Shown piece after piece: positions 17,407 to 25,696 of a stretch of 64,000 nucleotides of DNA (positions are counted from its first letter, which is position 1; every line of letters starts with the position of its first letter). Source of the stretch: Lachnospiraceae bacterium UBA7050 (lineage in GTDB: Bacteria > Bacillota > Clostridia > Lachnospirales > Lachnospiraceae); assembly GCA_002493905.1 (NCBI GenBank), contig DLAJ01000044.1, forward strand, positions 21,464 to 85,463, given 5' to 3'. The notes under the pieces were generated by a model, which searched no databases, was not told the DNA's origin, and worked only from the letters and a program-made list of their open reading frames with translations. Both the position numbers and the translations under genes were made by a program.

Positions 17407-18186
17407 ATGATAGATTATTCATTTTCAACTTCTGATTTAGAATATTTTCTGCTTGTGTTTATACGGATTGTAAGTTTTATGAATCTTGCTCCGTTTTACG
17501 GGGACAGCAGTGTTCCGTCGCGGTTTAAGGTGGGGCTGAGCCTTGCGCTTTCCTATATTGTATTTTTAATTGCGCCTCATACGCAGCTGCAGTATGATTC
17601 GGTTGTCGAATATGCTGCACTTGTGATCATGGAGGCGGCGGTGGGGCTCCTGATCGGACTTGTTTCGACGGTCTGTATGCAGATTGCGTCCATGGCAGGA
17701 CGGCTGATCGATATGGAGATCGGTTTATCCGCGGCGAGCACAATGGATCCGACTTACCGGGATAATGTAACGGTCAGCGGTTTGATTTACCGCTATGCTT
17801 TTACGCTGCTGCTTATTACGTCGGGGATGTATCAATACATTATTAAGGCTTTTATTCAGACGTACGAATTGATTCCGGTCGGCAATGTTCATTTTGCATT
17901 GGACAAAATTTTAAGCTCCTTGATTTCGTTTATGGGACAATACTTTTTGATCGGATTTCAGATCGCAATGCCGGTGTTCGCGGTGATTACGGTTATGAAT
18001 GCCGTACTTGGCGTGCTTGCGAAAGTTGCGCCGCAGATGAACCTGTTTGCGGTCGGTATGCAGTTAAAGATTCTTGTAGGACTCACAGTGCTGTATCTGT
18101 CCATGTGGCTTGTGCCGATGGCAGCGGACAGCATGTTTACACAGATGAAAAAGATGATTGTTTCAATGGTGGAGGCAATGATGTGA
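17407..18186 (+). CDS. fliR: Flagellar export gate protein FliR
   Basis: FliR is the single-copy membrane subunit that completes the FliPQR pore. The 259 residues hold about six membrane helices. The first region is FLLVFIRIVSFMNLAPFYGD, and the conserved LIGLVSTVCMQIASMAGRLI and GLSAASTMDPTYRDNVTVSG follow. The C-terminal part has VLAKVAPQMNLFAVGMQLKI, the FliR signature. The stop codon overlaps the flhB start by 4 bases (GTGA), implying coupled translation. Nothing is unusual. Confidence 0.96.
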   Translation: MIDYSFSTSDLEYFLLVFIRIVSFMNLAPFYGDSSVPSRFKVGLSLALSYIVFLIAPHTQLQYDSVVEYAALVIMEAAVGLLIGLVSTVCMQIASMAGRLIDMEIGLSAASTMDPTYRDNVTVSGLIYRYAFTLLLITSGMYQYIIKAFIQTYELIPVGNVHFALDKILSSLISFMGQYFLIGFQIAMPVFAVITVMNAVLGVLAKVAPQMNLFAVGMQLKILVGLTVLYLSMWLVPMAADSMFTQMKKMIVSMVEAMM

Positions 18187-19319
18187 TACTCGAATATCAA
18201 CTTCAATTTTTTGCCAAGGATGGACCGGGCGGTGAAAAGACCGAGGAACCTACCGGCAAGCGTTTAAGTGATGCGCGTAAGGACGGTCAGGTAGCTAAGA
18301 GCAAGGAAGTCAGCAACTGCGTTATGCTTTTTGCCCTGTTTCTCATGTTGAAAGTATGGGTTGGAAATATAGGAAACAGTCTTCTTGAACTGTTTCATGC
18401 TGTTTATCAAAAGATTCCTGAAATTTCTACAAATATGCCTACCGGCGAAGAGGGTGTCGGAATCTGGATGTTGATGAAGGAGGTTCTGCAGCAATATCTG
18501 ATTATTTTGCTCCCGATCTTTGCAATTGCCGTGCTTCTGGCGTTTGTCACGGATCTGGTTCAGGTAAAGTGGAAGCCGACCAGTAAGCCGCTCCAGCCGA
18601 AGCTCAGCAAGCTGAATCCGGTAAAAGGCGTTAAGCGCCTGTTTTCCAAAAGCGCGCTGATGGAGCTGCTCAAGTCTGTTTTGAAAATAGGCATGATTTC
18701 ATATATTGTGTATTCATCGCTTATTGGGAGCGCGGGGTATCTTTTTCGTTTTTATTCCATGCCGCTCATGCAGGGCATCCGCGTGGTTGGTGATGTGACG
18801 ATTAATTTGGGATTGAAGATTTCTGCTTTTTATGTGGTCATCGCGGCGCTTGATTATGCTTATCAGAAACATAAGTTCCATGAAGATATGAAGATGACAA
18901 AGCAGGAGGTTAAGGACGAATATAAGAACGCGGAAGGAGATCCGCAGGTTAAGAGCAGGATTCGTCAGAAAATGATGGAGGCGTCAAGGCGCCGTATGAT
19001 GCAGGCAGTGCCGCGTGCCGATGTAGTTATTACGAATCCGACGCATTATGCTGTTGCGCTCAAATATGAACCGGAGAAGATTGATGCGCCTTATATTGTT
19101 GCAAAGGGCGAAGATTATCTTGCACAGAAGATTAAAGAGATTGCCCGCGAAAACAATGTCCAGATCGTGGAAAATAAACCGCTTGCGCGAATGTTGTATC
19201 ATAATGTGGAAGTTGGTGAACCGATTCCGCCGGAATTGTTTCAGGCAGTTGCCGAGGTGCTTGCATTCGTATATAATATACAGGGTAAGCTGCCTAAGCA
19301 GAACCAGGAGGCGGTCTAA
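18183..19319 (+). CDS. flhB: Flagellar export specificity switch protein FlhB
   Basis: FlhB is the membrane protein whose autocleavage switches export from hook to filament substrates. The N-terminus has GGEKTEEPTGKRLSDARKDG, then four membrane helices, then the cytoplasmic domain with the autocleavage site NPTH at about residues 285-288 (in VVITNPTHYAVALKYEP). The length of 378 residues fits. GTG 18183 overlaps the fliR stop by 4 bases and has GGTGGAGG just upstream; longer in-frame starts lie within fliR. A double hairpin array follows, before flhA. Confidence 0.97.
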   Translation: MILEYQLQFFAKDGPGGEKTEEPTGKRLSDARKDGQVAKSKEVSNCVMLFALFLMLKVWVGNIGNSLLELFHAVYQKIPEISTNMPTGEEGVGIWMLMKEVLQQYLIILLPIFAIAVLLAFVTDLVQVKWKPTSKPLQPKLSKLNPVKGVKRLFSKSALMELLKSVLKIGMISYIVYSSLIGSAGYLFRFYSMPLMQGIRVVGDVTINLGLKISAFYVVIAALDYAYQKHKFHEDMKMTKQEVKDEYKNAEGDPQVKSRIRQKMMEASRRRMMQAVPRADVVITNPTHYAVALKYEPEKIDAPYIVAKGEDYLAQKIKEIARENNVQIVENKPLARMLYHNVEVGEPIPPELFQAVAEVLAFVYNIQGKLPKQNQEAV

Positions 19320-19320
19320 A

Positions 19321-19487
19321 AAAGACCGCGGAGCGGTCTTTCGAAGAACGCTTCGCGTTCTTCCGGAATCGGTGGAATTTCTTATAACATAAAAAAAGAC
19401 CGCGGAGCGGTCTTTCGAAGAAATGCCGTGGGCATTTCTTCTGGGTATTTGAAAGGGAATAAGAAGAAGGCGTTGTATAAGAACGCC
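19321..19487 (+). repeat. Duplicated hairpin pair between flhB and flhA
   Basis: Five stem-loops lie in 167 bases. AAAGACCGC/GCGGTCTTT with loop GGA occurs identically at 19321-19341 and 19395-19415. Each copy is followed at once by a hairpin with GAAGAA/TTCTTC outer arms: GAAGAACGC/GCGTTCTTC at 19343-19363 and GAAGAAATGCC/GGCATTTCTTC at 19417-19441. GGCGTT/AACGCC closes the set at about 19468-19487. The first stem nearly equals the efp terminator at 47786. None has a long U tract. It is a composite palindromic repeat in the operon, probably attenuating or processing the transcript. Confidence 0.85.
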
Positions 19488-19506
19488 GGAAAGGAGGAGT
19501 AACTTC

Positions 19507-21558
19507 ATGAAAGCGCTGATCAAAAGGCTGTCGGGAGATGTTTTTATTGCCATCTATGTATTGGCGGCATTTATTATGCTGATCGTACCGCTGCCGATTC
19601 CGCTTCTGGATGTACTCCTTGCACTGGACATGTCCCTCGCATTTACCATTATGTTTTCGTGCATGCTGACTAAGGAAGTGCTGGATATGGCATTTTATCC
19701 GACGATCCTTTTGTTTACAACAGTTTTCCGTATTGCATTAAACGTATCTTCCACGCGTTTGATCCTATCAGAGGGAGATGCCGGTAATGTCATTGATACG
19801 TTTGGTAAATTTGTCGGCGGCGGCGATCTTGTTATCGGCGTAATCGTGTTCATGATCCTGATTATTGTCCAGTTCATGGTTATCAACAAAGGTTCGGAGC
19901 GTGTTGCCGAGGTAACGGCGCGATTCACGCTCGATGCGATGCCGGGTAAACAGATGGCGATCGACGCGGACTTAAATACAGGCGCCATTGACGATGCGGA
20001 GGCGAAGCGCAGAAGAGATAAGATTCAGGCGGAGTCCACGTTCTTCGGCAATATGGATGGTGCCGTAAAATATGTAAAGGGAGACGCTACAGCAGGTTTG
20101 TTGATCACCGCAGTCAATATCATCGGCGGTATTGCGATGGGCGTTCTGCGGATGGGACTGACCTTTAATGAGGCGATTGATAAGTATCTGATCCTGACAA
20201 TAGGTGATGGTCTTGTCAGCCAGATACCCTCTTTGTTGATCTCGCTTTCTACCGGTATTCTTGTTACCAAAGGCTCCAAGGAGGCGGAGTTCGGAAATGA
20301 GATTATCCATGAGTTGTTCAGCCTGCCGCGCGTACTCTATATTGTTGGTACGGTTATGTGCCTGCTTGGCGTGATTACACCATTAAACACTGTTTTATTT
20401 CTTGCGGTCGGCGGGGTCTTTATCGTTGGAGCAGCGATCATGAACCGCACGCTCAAAACGGCTGAAATTGAAGCGAGTGTCGATACGGAAGAGCAGGAGG
20501 CGGAGGAGATCAGACAGCCCGAAAATGTCAATTCGCTGCTGTCCGTTGATCCAATCGAGCTGGAGTTCGGTTACGGCATTATCCCGCTCGCAGATGTCAA
20601 TCAGGGCGGCGACCTGTTAGACCGCGTTGTTATGATCAGACGTCAGATCGCGATGGAACTTGGCACAATCGTGCCGATTATCCGTCTGCGTGATAATATC
20701 CAGCTCAATCCGAACCAATATATTATTAAGATCAAGGGCATTCAGATATCGGAAGGTGAAATTCTGTTTGACCACTATATGGCGATGAACCCCGGATTTG
20801 TGAAAGAGGAAATTACAGGTATTCCGACGTTTGAGCCGTCCTTCCATCTGCCGGCGATCTGGATTACCGAGAATCAGCGTGAACGGGCGGAGAGTCTTGG
20901 TTATACGGTTGTTGATCCTCCTTCCATCATTGCGACGCATTTGACCGAGGTGATCAGGCGTCATATTTCCGAATTGCTTACAAGGCAGGATGTGCAGAAT
21001 CTGATCAACAACTTAAAGGAGACGAACCCGTCCGTTGTCGAGGAACTGGTGCCGAAGCTGATCGGCTTAGGAGAGGTTCAGAAGGTGCTTCAGAATCTCT
21101 TAAAAGAAGGTATCTCTATTAGAGATCTTCTGACTATTTTTGAGACGCTGGCGGATTATGCAACGTCAACGCGTGATACGGATATTCTGACCGAATATGT
21201 GCGTCAGGCTCTGAAACGGGCAATCTCGAGCCGTTTCTTCCCTGCAAATGAGACGACGAGCGTTGTGACGCTTGATCCTAAGCTGGAGCAGGAGATCATG
21301 AGCAGCGTGAAACAGACGGAGCAGGGCGCATACTTAAATCTGGACCCGGAAAGAACGAAACAGATCATGGCATCGGTTGAGAAAGAAACCGGTAAGCTCG
21401 AGAGTCTTGGAAAGAACCCGATCGTGATCACATCACCGATTGTGAGGACCTATTTTAAGCGCCTGACTGAAGATTATTTCAGTGATCTGATCGTTGTGTC
21501 CTACAATGAAGTGGAATCGAATGTGGAATTACAGTCAGTGGGGATGGTGACAGCATAA
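19507..21558 (+). CDS. flhA: Flagellar export gate protein FlhA
   Basis: FlhA forms the nonameric export platform that uses the proton motive force and receives chaperone-substrate complexes. The 683 residues have about eight membrane helices in the first 310 residues. They include the conserved loop around RFTLDAMPGKQMAIDADLNT with GAIDDAEAKRRRDKIQAEST. A linker (about 315-350) leads to the cytoplasmic ring domain with LEFGYGIIPLADVNQGGDLL and LNPNQYIIKIKGIQISEGEI. SD AAGGAGGAG precedes ATG 19507. The upstream hairpins may set its level relative to flhB. Confidence 0.97.
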   Translation: MKALIKRLSGDVFIAIYVLAAFIMLIVPLPIPLLDVLLALDMSLAFTIMFSCMLTKEVLDMAFYPTILLFTTVFRIALNVSSTRLILSEGDAGNVIDTFGKFVGGGDLVIGVIVFMILIIVQFMVINKGSERVAEVTARFTLDAMPGKQMAIDADLNTGAIDDAEAKRRRDKIQAESTFFGNMDGAVKYVKGDATAGLLITAVNIIGGIAMGVLRMGLTFNEAIDKYLILTIGDGLVSQIPSLLISLSTGILVTKGSKEAEFGNEIIHELFSLPRVLYIVGTVMCLLGVITPLNTVLFLAVGGVFIVGAAIMNRTLKTAEIEASVDTEEQEAEEIRQPENVNSLLSVDPIELEFGYGIIPLADVNQGGDLLDRVVMIRRQIAMELGTIVPIIRLRDNIQLNPNQYIIKIKGIQISEGEILFDHYMAMNPGFVKEEITGIPTFEPSFHLPAIWITENQRERAESLGYTVVDPPSIIATHLTEVIRRHISELLTRQDVQNLINNLKETNPSVVEELVPKLIGLGEVQKVLQNLLKEGISIRDLLTIFETLADYATSTRDTDILTEYVRQALKRAISSRFFPANETTSVVTLDPKLEQEIMSSVKQTEQGAYLNLDPERTKQIMASVEKETGKLESLGKNPIVITSPIVRTYFKRLTEDYFSDLIVVSYNEVESNVELQSVGMVTA

Positions 21559-21559
21559 G

Positions 21560-22924
21560 ATGATCATTAAAAAATATCTTGCAGATACGGAAGCGCAGGC
21601 GGTTGACGCGGCGAAAAAAGAATTGGGACCGGGTGTTGTGGTCATGAATGTCCGCAGCGTGAAACACAAGGGAATTATGCGCTTCTTCAAAAATCCAATG
21701 AAAGAAGTCACGGTTGCGCTTGAGGAGGATGCGGAACGTTTTTCTTCTGCGGTTAAAGACATTGCCCGTGTTGTCTCAGAGAATAGCGCACAGCAGGACC
21801 ATTGGGGTATGGAAGAGAGGACGGCTGCGGGAGGAGCTTCTGCGTGGACGGCGGGCTCAGGAATAAAGCCGGCTGCAGGTGCGGCCGGGAACGGTGTACA
21901 GACGGGAAACGGAATGCGGACCGCTGAGAGTGTGTACTCGAATGTATCTCCCAAAGAGGCGGCACGCGACCGCAAGATTTTGGAGCAGGCGGTATCGGAG
22001 AGCAATGTGTTGGAAAATAAGCTGGATTCCTTACAAAGTCTGCTGGAGGAAAAGCTTGTAAAAACAGACGATAAGGGAAGTGCCGTTTCGAATGAAGATG
22101 AAGAGCCGTCCGAGGCGGAGAATTTCCTGCGTCTGCTTTATAATACAATGGTGGACAATGAAGTGGATGAGCATTATGCCAATCAGATCATTGATACACT
22201 GGATGTCAAGGAAACACAGGAGACGCCGATTGATTATTATCTGGCGAGCATTTATCAGAAGATGGTCTTGAAATTCGGCAAGACGACAAGAATCTCGGAG
22301 GCCAAAAAAAGGCCGAAAGTTGTTTACTTTATCGGCCCGACCGGAGTCGGCAAGACAACGACGATTGCAAAGATTGCCTCGCGTTTTACTGTAGAGCAGA
22401 AGAAAAAGATTGCTCTTTTAACAACGGATACCTACCGGATCGTGGCTGCCGAACAGTTAAAGACTTATGCGGATATTTTGGATGTCCCGATCCGCGTCAT
22501 CTATTCGGTCGAGGAGATGGAACATGCGTTTTCCGACTTCCGCGATTATGACTATATTCTGGTAGATACGGCGGGACATTCCCACTATAATGAGGAACAG
22601 AGGCAGGCAATCGGGCAGTTTATCCACGCGGCGGATAACAAGGCAGAGAAGGAAGTTTACCTTGTCATGAGTGCGACCACAAAGTATCGGGACATGATCA
22701 GCATTGCGGATGCGTATTCCGAAGTGACGGATTATAAACTTATTTTTACAAAACTGGATGAGACGACGGCACTCGGAAATTTGTTTAATCTGCGGATGCG
22801 TACCAATGCGGAAATGTCTTATGTTACAACGGGACAAAATGTACCGGAGGATATTGAGCCTTTTAATCCTCAGATTGTGGTAAAGCAGCTTCTTGGGGGA
22901 AGAAGACAGGAAATAAAGGGGTAG
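21560..22924 (+). CDS. flhF: Flagellar GTPase FlhF (SRP family)
   Basis: FlhF is an SRP-type GTPase that, with FlhG, fixes the place and number of flagella. The N-terminal B domain starts MIIKKYLADTEAQAVDAAKK and contains the FlhF feature LGPGVVVMNVRSVKHKGIMR. A Gly/Ala-rich linker and a helical N domain follow. The G domain has the P-loop GPTGVGKTTTIAK (about residues 259-271), then TTDTYRIVAAEQLKTYA, VDTAGH and TKLDETTALGNL. The length is 454 residues, including a long linker. It begins 1 base after flhA, and flhG follows after 3 bases. Confidence 0.96.
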   Translation: MIIKKYLADTEAQAVDAAKKELGPGVVVMNVRSVKHKGIMRFFKNPMKEVTVALEEDAERFSSAVKDIARVVSENSAQQDHWGMEERTAAGGASAWTAGSGIKPAAGAAGNGVQTGNGMRTAESVYSNVSPKEAARDRKILEQAVSESNVLENKLDSLQSLLEEKLVKTDDKGSAVSNEDEEPSEAENFLRLLYNTMVDNEVDEHYANQIIDTLDVKETQETPIDYYLASIYQKMVLKFGKTTRISEAKKRPKVVYFIGPTGVGKTTTIAKIASRFTVEQKKKIALLTTDTYRIVAAEQLKTYADILDVPIRVIYSVEEMEHAFSDFRDYDYILVDTAGHSHYNEEQRQAIGQFIHAADNKAEKEVYLVMSATTKYRDMISIADAYSEVTDYKLIFTKLDETTALGNLFNLRMRTNAEMSYVTTGQNVPEDIEPFNPQIVVKQLLGGRRQEIKG

Positions 22925-22927
22925 GAA

Positions 22928-23806
22928 ATGGATCAGGCTGAAAAGTTGCGAAGCATTATTAAGGCGAATCAGATCAATCGCCCGCTTGCGCGCGTGCTTG
23001 CAGTCACAAGCGGAAAGGGCGGGGTCGGAAAATCCAATACAGCGATCAATCTGGCGATTCAGTTTCGGAAGATGGAAAAACGTGTCATTATTCTGGATGC
23101 CGATTTTGGACTTGCAAATATAGAGATCATGTTTGGTGCTGTTCCGAAGTATAATCTGTATGACTTGATTTATCAGGGAAAGAGCATCTGCGATATCATT
23201 ACGTGGGGGCCGATGGATGTCGGGTTTATTTCGGGCGGTTCGGGAATTGCGGGGATGTCCAACTTAAACCGTGAGTATCTGAACTATATCATCCAGAACT
23301 TATCAGAACTTGACACGCTGACGGATGTGATCATCGTAGATACGGGGGCGGGTATTTCGGATGCTGTACTGGAGTTTCTCGTTTCAAGCGGTGAAATCCT
23401 GCTTGTGACGACGCCGGAGCCGACTTCAATTACAGATTCCTATTCCCTGTTAAAGGCCTTAAACCGCCATTCCCGTTTTAAGATGGATGACACGCAGGTA
23501 AAAGTGATTGCAAACCGTGTGGAGGACGAGGCAGAAGGAACGGATCTGTTCTTAAAGCTCAATGCGGTAGTTACAAAATATCTCAAAATACCGATCACTT
23601 ATCTTGGTTCTGTTCCGCGTGACGAGCAGCTGTCAAAAGCCGTCATGCAGCAGAGTCCGATTTCCATGCAGAATCCAAATGCGAAATCGGCGAAGGCATA
23701 TGAGGAAATTGCGATGAAGCTGATGGATAAGGAAGTCAGCAAAAGCGTACCCAAAAGAGGAATGGCAGCGTTTTTTTCCCATATTCTTTCGGGAAGAAAA
23801 AATTAA
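22928..23806 (+). CDS. flhG: Flagellar number regulator FlhG (MinD-like ATPase, YlxH)
   Basis: FlhG is a ParA/MinD-type ATPase that limits flagellar number and stimulates FlhF GTPase through its N-terminal helix. The N-terminus DQAEKLRSIIKANQ is the FlhF-activating segment. The deviant Walker A is TSGKGGVGKSNTAIN (about residues 27-41), with LDADFGLANIEIM and VDTGAGIS following. The C-terminal end (Lys/Arg-rich, ...FFSHILSGRKN) may be the membrane-targeting helix. It has 292 residues, usual length. It partners with flhF directly upstream. Confidence 0.95.
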   Translation: MDQAEKLRSIIKANQINRPLARVLAVTSGKGGVGKSNTAINLAIQFRKMEKRVIILDADFGLANIEIMFGAVPKYNLYDLIYQGKSICDIITWGPMDVGFISGGSGIAGMSNLNREYLNYIIQNLSELDTLTDVIIVDTGAGISDAVLEFLVSSGEILLVTTPEPTSITDSYSLLKALNRHSRFKMDDTQVKVIANRVEDEAEGTDLFLKLNAVVTKYLKIPITYLGSVPRDEQLSKAVMQQSPISMQNPNAKSAKAYEEIAMKLMDKEVSKSVPKRGMAAFFSHILSGRKN

Positions 23807-23840
23807 AAGAATGCAAATAAAAAGAATAAGGAGATTACCC

Positions 23841-24566
23841 ATGCTATCAAGCTATATTATACCGGGACAAAAGATTGAACTGCATGCGACAATGGACAAT
23901 AAAGATGTCAAAGATAAAGAAAAGATTTATCTAAGTCGTGTATATGAAGTGCTCTCCGACGACCGGATTGAGGTCACGATGCCGATGGAACAGACGAAGC
24001 TGATCCTGCTGCCGGTTGATGGAGAATATGAAGTGTTCTTTTATACGCCGGGAGGACTCTATCAGTGTATCTGCCGTATCATTGACCGCTATAAGAGCAG
24101 TAATGTATACATCCTTGTTCTGGAACTGGTGAGCAATCTGCGCAAGTATCAAAGAAGAGAGTATTATCGGTTCAGCTGTGCGCTTGATATGAGTGCCCGC
24201 GTTTTGGAAGAGGAAGAGATAGAAGCGCTGGATGAGAGGCGGAATTACCTTGTGCCGGGACTTCCGCTGAAACACAGCATTATTGTGGACATCAGCGGCG
24301 GGGGACTCCGATTTGTTGCAAACCAGAAATATGAAGAAGGTTCCCTGATTTATTGTAATTATTATCTGACAGTCAACGGAGTGAACAAGGAATATAATCT
24401 GGTGGGCAAAATTCTGCATGTCAGCGAAGTTGAGAAACAGAAGGGAACGTTTGAACACCGCGTACAGTATATCAATATCGACTCATCCGAGCGGGAGGAG
24501 ATTATACGTTACATTTTTGAGGAGGAACGCAAGAACTTAAAGCGCGAACTGAAAACGGATAAATAG
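23841..24566 (+). CDS. PilZ-domain c-di-GMP-binding protein (YcgR-like)
   Basis: This is a probable flagellar brake or regulator that binds cyclic di-GMP. The 241 residues have an N-terminal YcgR-type domain (about 1-100). The PilZ domain follows, with its arginine motif in KYQRREYYRFSC and the second motif DISGGGLRF, both needed for c-di-GMP binding. ATG 23841 is chosen because SD AAGGAG (23828-23833) fits; an in-frame ATG at 23811 has no SD. It sits between flhG and cheB, as in other Clostridia and in Bacillus relatives. A c-di-GMP phosphodiesterase of HD-GYP type lies 12 kb downstream, so both ends of this signalling path are in the window. Confidence 0.9.
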   Translation: MLSSYIIPGQKIELHATMDNKDVKDKEKIYLSRVYEVLSDDRIEVTMPMEQTKLILLPVDGEYEVFFYTPGGLYQCICRIIDRYKSSNVYILVLELVSNLRKYQRREYYRFSCALDMSARVLEEEEIEALDERRNYLVPGLPLKHSIIVDISGGGLRFVANQKYEEGSLIYCNYYLTVNGVNKEYNLVGKILHVSEVEKQKGTFEHRVQYINIDSSEREEIIRYIFEEERKNLKRELKTDK

Positions 24567-24609
24567 GTTTTGAGGATGTCAGATTGTCAAAATGAAGGTG
24601 GATGTCAAA

Positions 24610-25695
24610 ATGGAAACAGAAAAGAAAAAAATTTTGGTCGTTGATGACTCTGCACTCATGAGAAGCGTAATATGTGATATAATTAACTCCGATGAACGAT
24701 TCCGTGTGATGGACAGGGCGATCAACGGGGTGGATGCATTGGAGCTGCTTTCCAGAAAGCAGTACGATGCGGTAGTATTGGACGTAAACATGCCCAAAAT
24801 GACGGGTATACAGCTTTTGCGTGAGCTTCAGCACCGCAAGATTGCAGCACGTATCATGATGGCAAGTACGGACACCCGGGATGGTGCGCAGGTCACGCTG
24901 GACTGCCTGGAACTTGGTGCGCTTGATTTTATTCACAAACCGGACAAGGCGTCGGATGCGCGGGATGCTGATTTCCGCAGACAGTTTCTGGAGACACTTT
25001 TTGTAGTATCCCAATCGGCACTTCCTTCGTATACCAAAAGCATCATGGGGATGCAGGAAATACGGGAAAACAAGAAGGTTGTTGAACTTGTCGGAAAGCA
25101 TGCGTCTAAAATAAGCGGCAGACAGATTGTCGCGATTGCAAGCTCCACAGGAGGACCGAAAGCCTTGCAGAGTGTGATCCCGTATCTGCCGGGAAATTTG
25201 CGGGCACCGGTCGTATTGGTGCAGCATATGCCTCCCGGTTTTACAAAATCTTTGGCGGAGCGCCTGGATCATCTGAGCGAGCTTCGTGTGAAAGAGGCGG
25301 AGGATGGAGAACTGATCAAGGACGGATACGTCTATGTTGCGCGGGGCGGTGTGCACTTAAACATCGTTGAACAGAATGGAAGCTGCCGCGTGCACTATAC
25401 GAACGAACCGCCGAGAGAGGGAGTCAGGCCGTGCGCGAACTATATGTATGAATCTCTGAGGGAATGTGGTTACGAGAGGATTACCTGTGTGGTCATGACA
25501 GGAATGGGAGCGGACGGAACGAAAGGAATCGTGGCATTACATGAGGCAAAGAAAATCCATGTGATCGCGCAGGAGGAGTCTACCTGTGCCGTATATGGCA
25601 TGCCAAAGAGTATCGTTAATGCGGGACTCACGGATCAGATTGTTCCGCTTGAGGACATTGCCCGTGAGATTATTATGAACGTGGGGGTAAAATGA
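24610..25695 (+). CDS. cheB: Protein-glutamate methylesterase CheB
   Basis: CheB demethylates (and deamidates) chemoreceptors as part of adaptation; CheA phosphorylates its receiver domain. The receiver (about residues 6-125) has phospho-acceptor Asp58 in VVLDVNMPKMTG. The C-terminal esterase has the catalytic triad regions AIASSTGGPKALQ (Ser), LVQHMPPGFTKSLAERLD (His) and CVVMTGMGADGTKG (Asp). The gene encodes 361 residues from ATG 24610, with AAGGTGG upstream; ATG 24592 is an alternative that adds 6 residues. No cheR is in the window. cheA starts 1 base after the stop. Confidence 0.95.
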   Translation: METEKKKILVVDDSALMRSVICDIINSDERFRVMDRAINGVDALELLSRKQYDAVVLDVNMPKMTGIQLLRELQHRKIAARIMMASTDTRDGAQVTLDCLELGALDFIHKPDKASDARDADFRRQFLETLFVVSQSALPSYTKSIMGMQEIRENKKVVELVGKHASKISGRQIVAIASSTGGPKALQSVIPYLPGNLRAPVVLVQHMPPGFTKSLAERLDHLSELRVKEAEDGELIKDGYVYVARGGVHLNIVEQNGSCRVHYTNEPPREGVRPCANYMYESLRECGYERITCVVMTGMGADGTKGIVALHEAKKIHVIAQEESTCAVYGMPKSIVNAGLTDQIVPLEDIAREIIMNVGVK

Positions 25696-25696
25696 G

